Source of the DNA: Verrucomicrobiales bacterium
GTDB taxonomy: Bacteria > Verrucomicrobiota > Verrucomicrobiia > Limisphaerales > SXQI01
Reading direction: 5' to 3'
NCBI GenBank assembly: GCA_005793025.1
Contig: SXQI01000175.1
Coordinates: 1 to 17,842 of the forward strand
DNA: 17,842 nt
Under the pieces are notes generated by a model. It saw only the letters and a list, made by a program, of their open reading frames with translations, was not told the origin of the DNA and did not search any database. Below are positions 8,754 through 15,327 of the stretch, in pieces. The translations under genes were made by a program, and so were the position numbers. Numbering within the stretch: position 1 is the stretch's first letter; each line of letters opens with the position of its first letter.

Positions 8754-11369
8754 TTACAGCTTCTGTGCAACTTTTTCCAACGTGTAGCACTCGATGTTGT
8801 CGCCTACTTGGAATTCGTTGAATCCATCCAAACGCACACCACATTCCATGCCGAACCGGACCTCGTTGACTTCGTCTTGGAACCGGCGCAAAGAAAGGGA
8901 AACACCTTCGTAAATAAGATTCTTTCTGCGTTGAATCCGCATCTTTCCTTTGACGATACGACCCATGGAGACGAAACAACCGGCGACACTTCCGCCCTTG
9001 GAAAGCTCGAAAATTTGGCGCACCTCTGCCGAACCGATCACGACCTCCTTCAGGAGTGGATCAAGCAACCCTGCCATCGCCTCCTTCACTTGATCGATCA
9101 ATTCATAGATGATGGCATACAGTTTGATCTGGACGCCCTCTCGTTTTGCAAGGTCAGAGACCCCGTTATCGATCCGCGTGTGGAACCCAAGGATGATTCC
9201 TTTAGAAGCAGCCGCTAACGAAACGTCCGAGGCGGTAATCGTGCCCACCGCACTATGAGTGACCTTGAGGCTCACTTTGTCGGATTCAATCTTTTCGAGT
9301 GCTTCGACAATGGCCTCTACGGAACCTTGAGTATCCGCTTTGACGATGACGTTGAGAACCTTGGCAGTCTCAGAAGCCAAGGTGGAGAATAATGTTTCCA
9401 ACGACACCGCCGGACGTCGCTCGATGTCGAGACTGCGCTGAGCCAATGCTCGTTCCGCAGCGATTTGGCGAGCGGACTTCTCGTTTTCCATCACCGTAAA
9501 TTCGATGCCGGCATCAGGAACCCCATTCAGTCCCAGCAGCTTGACCGCAACCGAAGGACCGGCTTCTTTAAGTCGCTTCCCTTCTTCGTCGGTGAGAGCA
9601 CGCACCTTTCCGTAGAAAGGACCGCAGATGACAATCTCTCCGACGTGCAAGGTCCCTTTTCGGACTAGGACAGTGGCAGTAGGTCCCCCTGGCTCCAAGC
9701 CAGACTCGATGACGTTCCCCTTGGCTGCCCGTTTGGGATTTGCTTTTAGCTCCAAGATTTCAGACTGCAGAATGATCATCTCCAGAAGCTTGTCGATCCC
9801 GACCTTCGTAATCGCCGAAACATCAACAAAAATGGTTTCACCGCCCCATTCCTCGCAGACCAGACCTTTATCCTGCAACTGCTGACGGACTTTCATCGCG
9901 TTCGCGCTCGGATGATCCATTTTGTTCACCGCGACAATAATCGGAACTTTGGCGGCCAGCGCATGGCTCAATGCCTCCAAAGTTTGGGGCATCACGCCGT
10001 CATTCGCAGCAACGACCAAAATGACAATATCGGTAACATTCGCCCCACGAGCCCGCATTGAACTGAACGCAGCATGGCCGGGAGTATCAAGAAACGTGAT
10101 CTGCTGAAGCTCCTTTTTCCGTTCGGGATGAGGAATTGAAATCGTGTAGGCACCAATGTGCTGGGTGATCCCGCCGGATTCTCCTGCGGCAACATCTGCT
10201 TTTCGGATTACGTCCAACAGGGTGGTTTTTCCATGGTCAACATGACCCATGATGGTGACCACCGGTGCCCGAGGTTTCAAATCCTCAGGTTTGTCATCGA
10301 GATCCACCTCCACTTTCGCAACCGGGGCGTGGACAATTCCACCACCACGTTCGCGTTTCTCCGCCTCAAACCGGAAACCATGCTTGGCAGCTAATCTCTG
10401 TGCCACCAATTCGTCCACCGACTGATTGACGTTGGCGAAAACCCCCAATTCCATGAGGTCGGCGATCAATTGAAACGGTTTGCGTCCCAATTTTTCAGCT
10501 AATTCACGAACAATGATCGGTGGTTTGAGAGAAATGATTTTTCCCGTGGTAGGCACCACGAATTTGGGGACGGCTGGTGCTGCTGTACGACCCGCATCGG
10601 GGCGCCCAGCGGCTTGCCCGGGAAATGCGGAACGTTGTCCTGCGGGAGGTCTTGGGCCTGCTGCACCGTATCCAACCTGGCCAGGGCGATTCCCAAGCTG
10701 GCCTGGGCGAAACTCAGGGCGTTGGCCGGGAGCTCTGTTTCCGTCACGCGCTTGAACTGGAGCACCAGGACGTTGACCTTGGCGAACCGCTGCGGGTGGG
10801 ACGACTGGTTTGGCGGCAGGTTTCGACCCCGGTTTTGTTGGGAGAACAATGAAACCCACCTTATCCCCTAACTTGGGAGGCGGCGGAATCACGGGTGCCG
10901 GAGGATGGACGACGACTGGGGCGGGTGGTGCGACGGGTTCAGGAGGGATAACTTTGGCGACTTCGACCACCGGAGGCGTAATTTCGACTGGCTTGACTAA
11001 AACCTTCTCCACCACAGGGGGAGGAATCACGGGTGCGGGTAGGATTTCGACCGGTTCCTGTTTTTCCACAGGTGCTGGAGGCGGGACGGGAGCTGAGACA
11101 ATCACCGGTGGGGCCACTTCGATCACGGGTTCTGGGGCTGGCGCGTGAACGATCACTTTAACTGGTTCGATCGGGAGAGCGACTGGTTCTGCCACTGGAG
11201 CAGGAGCCATCTTACTGGCGATCTGTTCCTCAAGGAATTCCGCTGTGATTTTGTCGAGGGAACTCGATGGCACCTTGGCGGCGGCAATGCCCAATTCCTT
11301 GGCTCGGAGAATGACTTCCTTACTTTCCAGACCAAGTTTCTTGGCAATTTCGTAAATACGAACGGGCAT
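8754..11369 (-). CDS. infB: Translation initiation factor IF-2
   Basis: The GTPase that delivers initiator tRNA to the 30S subunit and promotes subunit joining. Of 871 aa, residues 1-50 are an IF2-N helical domain and ~55-165 a Pro/Val/Ala/Glu-rich linker. Residues ~195-262 form a second, basic Arg/Gly/Pro/Gln-rich linker, and ~276-330 a second IF2-N-type domain. The G domain has G1 GHVDHGKT (375-382), G2 GITQHIG (400-406), G3 DTPGH (428-432), G4 NKMD (482-485) and G5 SAI (518-520). Domains II and III follow, then the C-terminal tRNA-binding beta-barrel with the AGCFVSMG and MECGVRL motifs. It starts 52 bp after nusA with no visible Shine-Dalgarno; the ATG is fixed by the conserved PVRIYEIAKKLG N-terminus. 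Confidence 0.98.
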   Translation of the reverse strand: MPVRIYEIAKKLGLESKEVILRAKELGIAAAKVPSSSLDKITAEFLEEQIASKMAPAPVAEPVALPIEPVKVIVHAPAPEPVIEVAPPVIVSAPVPPPAPVEKQEPVEILPAPVIPPPVVEKVLVKPVEITPPVVEVAKVIPPEPVAPPAPVVVHPPAPVIPPPPKLGDKVGFIVLPTKPGSKPAAKPVVPPAAVRQGQRPGAPVQARDGNRAPGQRPEFRPGQLGNRPGQVGYGAAGPRPPAGQRSAFPGQAAGRPDAGRTAAPAVPKFVVPTTGKIISLKPPIIVRELAEKLGRKPFQLIADLMELGVFANVNQSVDELVAQRLAAKHGFRFEAEKRERGGGIVHAPVAKVEVDLDDKPEDLKPRAPVVTIMGHVDHGKTTLLDVIRKADVAAGESGGITQHIGAYTISIPHPERKKELQQITFLDTPGHAAFSSMRARGANVTDIVILVVAANDGVMPQTLEALSHALAAKVPIIVAVNKMDHPSANAMKVRQQLQDKGLVCEEWGGETIFVDVSAITKVGIDKLLEMIILQSEILELKANPKRAAKGNVIESGLEPGGPTATVLVRKGTLHVGEIVICGPFYGKVRALTDEEGKRLKEAGPSVAVKLLGLNGVPDAGIEFTVMENEKSARQIAAERALAQRSLDIERRPAVSLETLFSTLASETAKVLNVIVKADTQGSVEAIVEALEKIESDKVSLKVTHSAVGTITASDVSLAAASKGIILGFHTRIDNGVSDLAKREGVQIKLYAIIYELIDQVKEAMAGLLDPLLKEVVIGSAEVRQIFELSKGGSVAGCFVSMGRIVKGKMRIQRRKNLIYEGVSLSLRRFQDEVNEVRFGMECGVRLDGFNEFQVGDNIECYTLEKVAQKL

Positions 11370-11421
11370 AATTAATTATTTCGAATCGAACAAATCTCAG
11401 TGCCACTTTGGGCGGTAACAG

Positions 11422-12684
11422 TTAATTGGAGTCGGAAGCGCGACGCGCCATTTCAACCTGGACGGCTTCTTTGATGGCATGGGCCGTACCGGCGAGCTCA
11501 GGAATATCCTCGAGATCGGATTCTTCAACTTGAGCCAAATCGTCGATGCTTAAAAACCCTTTATGAACGAGGAGATCTGCTTGCTCAGGGGTGATCCCCG
11601 GAACCATCGCAATGTTGGCGACCGCTTGGGCGACCTTTTGGTCGAAACCGATCACCTGCACATACTCAGCCTCGATGTCCACATGCCAACCGGTCAATTT
11701 GGAAGTCAGACGAGCGTTCTGGCCGCGTTTGCCAATTGCCAAAGAAAGTTGATCCTCACTCACCAAAATGCGGACTCGTCGTCGGGCCTCATCGACCTCG
11801 AATGTCTTTAACTTCGCAGGGGCAAGGGCGTTCGTGAGATAGATCCGGATGTTTGGATCCCACTTCACGATATCAACTTTTTCGTTGTTGAGTTCTCGGA
11901 CGATGTTCTTCACTCGATTGCCACGTAATCCCACGCAGGCACCCACAGGATCTACCTTTTCATCCCGAGAATAGACCGCCAACTTGGTGCGGAACCCCGG
12001 CTCACGCGCAATGGCTTTAATCTCAATGGTTCCGTCGCTAATCTCTGAAACTTCCAACTGGAAGAGTTTCACGACAAATTCTGGTGCAGCTCGCGACAGG
12101 ACGATCTCCGGGCCGTGTTGAAGGTTATCCACAGCACGGACATAGCAACGGATGCGTTCCCCGATCTGGTATTCTTCCGTGCCAACACGTTCGCGATTCG
12201 GGAGCAAAGCCTCGTATTTCCCGAGGTCAATCGTAACATCCGAGCGGTCGAATCGTCGGACGACACCACTGACGATATCCCCTACCCGATCCTTGAAATC
12301 GGCGAAAATCATGAGCTTTTCCGCCTTGCGGATGTGCTGCATGAGGGCTTGTTTCGCGTTTTGGGAGGCGATGCGTCCAAAATTGGCAGGAGTGACTTCT
12401 ACCTCTAGCTCCTCGCCCACAACGACATCAGCCTTGAGACGTCGGGCATCGAAAATGGAAATTTCGTCATGCTTGGAAACCACCTTGTCCGCGACAATCA
12501 ATTTAGCGAAGGCTTTGATATCACCTCCCTTAGGATCGATCACGCAACGAAGTTCTCGTGCAGGGCCAACCGCTTTTTTGGCGGATGCGACTAACGCCTC
12601 CTCGACAGCACGGAGTAGAATAGCTTTGCTAATCCCTTTCTCGCGCTCCCAGTAATCTAAGATGGCTAAAAACTCGGCGTTCAT
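11422..12684 (-). CDS. nusA: Transcription termination/antitermination factor NusA
   Basis: Binds RNA polymerase and nascent RNA and modulates pausing, intrinsic termination and antitermination. Start: an ATG at 12705 is in frame, but the ATG at 12684 gives the family N-terminus (MNAEFLAILDYWEREKGI) and has GGGGAG at 12701-12696, 11 bases upstream, so 12684 is preferred (420 aa). Domains from that start: an N-terminal RNAP-binding domain; S1 at ~136-198 (GDIVSGVV and following); KH1 with GACVGLRGNRV (248-258); KH2 with AIGKRGQNARL (316-326); and one C-terminal helix-hairpin-helix segment (~361-398) with VPGITPEQADLLV. It lacks the long duplicated acidic C-terminus of gamma-proteobacterial NusA. 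It is first in the operon, with no rimP before it. The leader carries a candidate promoter and attenuator, described separately. Confidence 0.96.
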   Translation of the reverse strand: MNAEFLAILDYWEREKGISKAILLRAVEEALVASAKKAVGPARELRCVIDPKGGDIKAFAKLIVADKVVSKHDEISIFDARRLKADVVVGEELEVEVTPANFGRIASQNAKQALMQHIRKAEKLMIFADFKDRVGDIVSGVVRRFDRSDVTIDLGKYEALLPNRERVGTEEYQIGERIRCYVRAVDNLQHGPEIVLSRAAPEFVVKLFQLEVSEISDGTIEIKAIAREPGFRTKLAVYSRDEKVDPVGACVGLRGNRVKNIVRELNNEKVDIVKWDPNIRIYLTNALAPAKLKTFEVDEARRRVRILVSEDQLSLAIGKRGQNARLTSKLTGWHVDIEAEYVQVIGFDQKVAQAVANIAMVPGITPEQADLLVHKGFLSIDDLAQVEESDLEDIPELAGTAHAIKEAVQVEMARRASDSN

Positions 12685-12696
12685 AATGTTCCAAAC

Positions 12697-12716
12697 TCCC
12701 CCCATTCACGCGGGGA
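12697..12716 (-). promoter_or_regulatory. nusA: Hairpin that could mask the nusA ribosome-binding site
   Basis: On the minus strand TCCCC (12716-12712) can pair with GGGGA (12701-12697), leaving a 10-base loop; a flanking T.G wobble adds one pair. The 3' arm contains most of the only convincing Shine-Dalgarno-like sequence in this window, GGGGAG before the nusA ATG at 12684. When folded, the hairpin would hide it from the ribosome. The pairing is seen in the sequence; the regulatory effect is inferred. Confidence 0.4.
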
Positions 12717-12718
12717 AT

Positions 12719-12744
12719 AAAAAAGTCGGCAGAAACCTTCCGAC
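12719..12744 (-). terminator. nusA: Terminator-like attenuator in the nusA leader
   Basis: On the minus strand an 8-base arm GTCGGAAG (12744-12737) pairs with CTGCCGAC (12732-12725) across a GTTT loop, with one A.G mismatch; six T residues follow at once (12724-12719). This is the form of an intrinsic terminator. The only upstream gene is divergent, so no minus-strand gene lies before it to be terminated. It therefore most likely acts on the nusA leader transcript as an attenuator 35 bases before the start codon. CCGA (12752-12749) could pair with TCGG (12743-12740) as a short competing stem. Confidence 0.5.
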
Positions 12745-12752
12745 GACTTCGG

Positions 12753-12768
12753 CACTGGCAACCCAGTA
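12753..12768 (-). promoter_or_regulatory. Leader hairpin upstream of the nusA attenuator
   Basis: Minus-strand ACTGG (12767-12763) and CCAGT (12758-12754) form a 5-bp stem with a GTTG loop, extended by a T.G wobble at the base. It stands 9 bases before the attenuator stem, giving two hairpins in series in a leader of about 100 bases. It may be a structural element of the attenuator or a NusA/RNAP pause site; this is inferred from position only. Confidence 0.35.
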
Positions 12769-12789
12769 ATAAAACTTTTCGCAATCCAA

Positions 12790-12818
12790 AGATTACCTAG
12801 CGAGGGTCTTCTCGTCAA
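12790..12818 (-). promoter_or_regulatory. Candidate sigma70-type promoter for the nusA operon
   Basis: On the minus strand TTGACG (12818-12813, five of six matches to the -35 consensus) is followed after exactly 17 bases by TAATCT (12795-12790, three of six matches to the -10). Transcription would start near 12783 and give a ~100-base leader that contains the attenuator. The -35 is good and the -10 poor, so confidence is moderate. It is the best such pair I found between the divergent genes. Confidence 0.4.
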
Positions 12819-12828
12819 GCTACGAGAA
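12809..12828. promoter_or_regulatory. Perfect 7-bp inverted repeat over the nusA -35 box (candidate operator)
   Basis: TTCTCGT (12809-12815) and ACGAGAA (12822-12828) are exact inverted copies separated by 6 bases. The dyad covers the whole candidate -35 box, the arrangement expected of a repressor operator or of an activator site in a divergent promoter. The bound factor is unknown. It could control nusA, the divergent aminotransferase gene, or both. Confidence 0.4.
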
Positions 12829-12890
12829 CGCCATTTTCTGACTCCTTGAAAGGTTGGAACCATAAGTTCGCTTGCCAGATTGGCGACTTT

Positions 12891-12904
12891 GTGAAAAGTT
12901 TCAC
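12891..12904. promoter_or_regulatory. GTGAAA-AG-TTTCAC dyad directly before the aminotransferase start
   Basis: A 14-bp interrupted palindrome with 6-base arms ends one base before the ATG at 12905. As DNA it could be an operator; as RNA it could form GTGAA/TTCAC around a 4-base loop at the ribosome-binding region, where no Shine-Dalgarno is visible. A similar GTGAA...TTCAC dyad occurs at 15208-15220. Confidence 0.35.
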
Positions 12905-14005
12905 ATGGACACTATGGGACACATAAAACTTCACATTCCAGGGCCGGTAGAGGTGAGCGCGAAAACGTTTGCTGCATTTTGTGCACCGATGGTTGGTCAT
13001 CGAGGCCAAGGGTTCAAAGATCTCTACGCCAAGATTCAACCTCAGCTTCAGTCGCTCTTGTTTACAAAACAGTTGGTGTATTTGAGCACCTCGTCTGCTT
13101 GGGGCATCATGGAGGGGTCGTTACGGAATTTAGTGTCTAAAAAAGTGCTTTGCTGCATGTGTGGGGCGTTTTCAGACAAATGGTTGGATGTCGCAAAACG
13201 TTGCGGAAAGGCCGCTGAGGCATTACAGGTCGATTGGGGTTCCCCGATTCGAGCTGAGGCAATCGATGCGAAACTCGCCACAGGAGAGTTTGATGCCCTC
13301 ACTCTGATTCATAATGAGACTTCGACTGGTACGATGAGTCCGCTCACGGATATTGGGTTACTGAAGGCAAAATATCCGGACGTGATGTTTATCGTGGATG
13401 CGGTGAGTTCGATGACCGCGACAAGAATCGCTTTCGATGAACTAGGGATTGATGTCCTACTAGCAGGAACACAAAAGGCATTTGCCATGCCGCCGGGATT
13501 GACTGTCTTTACGTGTTCCCCTGCCGCGCTTGCGAAAGCGGCGACTCTGAAGGATCGGGGTTATTATTTCGATTTCGTGGAATTCCAGAAGAATGCTGCG
13601 GACAATATGACTCCGAGCACACCGAGCATCAGTCATATTTATGCACTCGCATCCAAGCTGGATGATTTTTTTGCAGAAGGTCTAGAGGCACGGTTCGCCC
13701 GACATCTTACCCTTGCACAAAGAACTCGGGACTGGGCAAGAGGACACGGTTTTCTGCTGTTTCCCGAGAAAGGGTTTGAATCTTCTACTCTGACTTGTGT
13801 CAGTAACGGAGCACGTACTGGGGGTAGGGTTTTGGATGTGTCAAAGTTGCAAAAACTCGTGAAAGACCGAGGATTTCTGATCGACGGTGGCTACGGTAAA
13901 ATCAAGGGCACCACGTTTCGCATTTCCAATATGGGAGACGAAACCGAAGCAACGATGGGAACCCTTTATGCCGCGATGGACGAGTCGATTAAGTTGATAG
14001 GTTAA
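12905..14005 (+). CDS. Class V PLP aminotransferase, alanine/serine-glyoxylate type
   Basis: A fold-type I PLP enzyme of the family that includes alanine-glyoxylate, serine-glyoxylate and phosphoserine aminotransferases; probably cytoplasmic. From ATG 12905 it has 366 aa. Motifs: IPGPVEVS near the N-terminus, GHRGQGF, the PLP-stacking/ring region with HNETSTG, IVDAVSS (D165, ring-nitrogen ligand), AGTQKAFAMPPGL with Schiff-base lysine K191, and TFRISNMG with the substrate-carboxylate arginine R339. The start is uncertain: a TTG at 12872 gives a non-conserved extension, ATG 12905 is used here, and ATG 12914 (MGHIKLHIPGP) also fits the family start. None has a clear Shine-Dalgarno. It is a single gene, divergent from nusA and convergent with the methyltransferase gene. 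Whether glyoxylate, pyruvate or phosphohydroxypyruvate is the acceptor cannot be read from the sequence. Confidence 0.88.
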   Translation: MDTMGHIKLHIPGPVEVSAKTFAAFCAPMVGHRGQGFKDLYAKIQPQLQSLLFTKQLVYLSTSSAWGIMEGSLRNLVSKKVLCCMCGAFSDKWLDVAKRCGKAAEALQVDWGSPIRAEAIDAKLATGEFDALTLIHNETSTGTMSPLTDIGLLKAKYPDVMFIVDAVSSMTATRIAFDELGIDVLLAGTQKAFAMPPGLTVFTCSPAALAKAATLKDRGYYFDFVEFQKNAADNMTPSTPSISHIYALASKLDDFFAEGLEARFARHLTLAQRTRDWARGHGFLLFPEKGFESSTLTCVSNGARTGGRVLDVSKLQKLVKDRGFLIDGGYGKIKGTTFRISNMGDETEATMGTLYAAMDESIKLIG

Positions 14006-14022
14006 CCACCGAGGTTAACTTA
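13998..14022. terminator. Inverted repeat between convergent genes (possible terminator without T tract)
   Basis: GTTAACC (14001-14007) and GGTTAAC (14013-14019) pair perfectly across the loop ACCGA; a G.T wobble and two A-T pairs extend the stem to 10 pairs (13998-14022). It spans the aminotransferase stop codon and lies 26 bp from the end of the convergent methyltransferase gene. No T run follows on either strand, so efficiency as an intrinsic terminator is doubtful. Confidence 0.35.
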
Positions 14023-14048
14023 CCTTGTGGATCCAGCGAAATCCCTCG

Positions 14049-15122
14049 TTACGGCCGGTATTGGAGAATGGCCTTGAATTTTGTGCCTAGGAACTCGGGA
14101 CGAGTGAGCGTTGCTAGGGCTCGCGTTTGGGTCGGGCTGATTTCCAAACCTTGAGCCATCCAAGCGGTCAGGGTTTTGATGAGGAACACTTGTTGCCGCT
14201 CATAAAACTCCGTCACTAAGCCGCCTGCCTCTCCGGCGTTTTGGATGAGAGAAAAATTGACCGAAGATGTGAGGTCAACTTCCCCGGATTCGGCTTCCAA
14301 CACCGGGGCCGACTGGTGTTTACGATAGCCTCGTAAGGTTCCGTGAGGTCGATCGGGAGCCCAAAAATCTATCTCTGCACCCCCGTAGTCAAACGCCATC
14401 AGCCACCCTTGCCCGAGGCGTTGCGAAGCTTCCTGCCACCAAGAGATGGCTTGGCGACCTAGCTCGCGTTGGTATCCTTCAGGCAGAAACTGAGCCAACG
14501 ATGAAGTGAACCGTTCGAGTTCATGTGGAATGCAACCTTTTGAAAGCAATGGTGCCCATTTCAATACTTGATCCTCCAGCGTGACCCCGAATTCGTTCCA
14601 ACATTGAGTGCTGCGATCCCATCGCCAAACCTCAACAGGAAACGCATCCAAAAGTTCGTTGGACACGATCACCCCTCGCACTGAGTGAGTAGGAATATCG
14701 CTCCAATCTTTGACCCAACGAACGTTCGTCGGATGATTTCGCAAGGTTTGTTTCTGCCAGTCACGTCTGCGAACCGAGGGTTCTAGGATTAAGTACTCTG
14801 TGCGTTGATAGGTTTCGGGCCTGTGCTGGAGGAGCCAATCAAGGATATCACAGGCCATCTGTCCCTCGTTGGCTCCAGCCTCAATGATCTGAACCCGTCC
14901 CTGAAGCGTTTCAAGTTTCTCAGAGAGCCAAAAACCGAGTAACTCCCCAAACATACTTCCGACACTGACACTGGTATAAAAGTCTCCCGCACGCCCTACC
15001 CTGCCCGGTTGTTGGTAAAAACCATGCTCCGGATGGTCTAATGCGAGCGACATAAAACGTGGCCAAGACATCACCCCGCATCGAACAATCTCCTCCCGAA
15101 TGATTTCAACGAGAGGGTTCAT
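14049..15122 (-). CDS. SAM-dependent methyltransferase, MidA/NDUFAF7 family
   Basis: Belongs to the family of mitochondrial complex I assembly factor NDUFAF7 (MidA), whose human member dimethylates an arginine of complex I subunit NDUFS2. The bacterial substrate is not established. The 357 aa fits the family. Motifs: HPEHGFY then GRAGDFYTS (44-52), MFGELLGFW (57-65), the SAM-binding IIEAGANEGQMA-DIL segment (79-94), NELLDAFPVE (155-164), FDYGG (244-248) and GTLRGYRKH (261-269). It is transcribed alone, convergent with the aminotransferase gene and divergent from the DUF6797-type gene. No Shine-Dalgarno precedes the ATG. No respiratory gene lies nearby, so context adds nothing to the substrate question. 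Confidence 0.88.
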   Translation of the reverse strand: MNPLVEIIREEIVRCGVMSWPRFMSLALDHPEHGFYQQPGRVGRAGDFYTSVSVGSMFGELLGFWLSEKLETLQGRVQIIEAGANEGQMACDILDWLLQHRPETYQRTEYLILEPSVRRRDWQKQTLRNHPTNVRWVKDWSDIPTHSVRGVIVSNELLDAFPVEVWRWDRSTQCWNEFGVTLEDQVLKWAPLLSKGCIPHELERFTSSLAQFLPEGYQRELGRQAISWWQEASQRLGQGWLMAFDYGGAEIDFWAPDRPHGTLRGYRKHQSAPVLEAESGEVDLTSSVNFSLIQNAGEAGGLVTEFYERQQVFLIKTLTAWMAQGLEISPTQTRALATLTRPEFLGTKFKAILQYRP

Positions 15123-15207
15123 CGGGAATGGCGAAGGGCTTGACTTTTATGCTTCACGCGCAAAAGCTATGCCAGTATTTTACTGCAACTTGAAGAAGCA
15201 CTGTTTT

Positions 15208-15220
15208 GTGAATTTTTCAC
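15208..15220. promoter_or_regulatory. GTGAA-N3-TTCAC dyad
   Basis: Perfect 5-base inverted arms GTGAA and TTCAC flank TTT, about 85 bases upstream of the methyltransferase ATG and 107 upstream of the DUF6797-type ATG. The arms match the dyad before the aminotransferase start, but the spacer is 3 rather than 4 bases. It is a candidate binding site only. Confidence 0.3.
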
Positions 15221-15257
15221 GAGACAGAACTTTCGGCAGTGATTCCTGTTTTGTCGA

Positions 15258-15280
15258 TGCCCTTTTCCGTGAAACGGGCA
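15258..15280. promoter_or_regulatory. Interrupted dyad TGCCC-TTTC-CGT-GAAA-GGGCA
   Basis: The arms TGCCC (15258-15262) and GGGCA (15276-15280) pair. After one T.C mismatch, TTTC pairs with GAAA around the loop CGT, giving nine pairs in a 23-base element. No T run follows on either strand, so it is unlikely to be a terminator. It ends 47 bases before the DUF6797-type ATG, a plausible operator or leader-hairpin position. Confidence 0.35.
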
Positions 15281-15327
15281 CGATGGCAGATTAGAAAACG
15301 ATTAACCGTAAACTGAAAACTGATACC

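Larger units (their letters stand above)
15123..15327. other. Divergent intergenic region with two dyads
   Basis: These 205 bases separate the methyltransferase gene (-) from the DUF6797-type gene (+). They hold a GTGAA-TTT-TTCAC dyad (15208-15220) and a longer interrupted dyad (15258-15280). A lone -10-like TAAAAT on the minus strand (15182-15177) has no good -35 partner. TTGACT on the plus strand (15140-15145) has no -10 at proper spacing. I see no tRNA and no small ORF with a ribosome-binding site. Confidence 0.5.

Noticed and set aside
12152..12655. 167-codon plus-strand open frame inside nusA
   Set aside because: It lies opposite the NusA N-terminal and S1 regions; its Ser/Arg-rich translation is typical of a shadow frame.
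12685..12705. ATG at 12705 as the nusA start
   Set aside because: It would add MGGVWNI, not part of the NusA N-terminus, and it would consume the GGGGAG that serves the ATG at 12684.
12872..12904. TTG start extending the aminotransferase by 11 residues
   Set aside because: The added residues do not fit the family N-terminus, and the extension runs through the GTGAAA-AG-TTTCAC dyad. ATG 12905 or 12914 is more plausible.
15140..15173. TTGACT/TATGCC as a plus-strand promoter
   Set aside because: The spacing is 22 bases, too long for a sigma70-type promoter, and the -10 match is poor.
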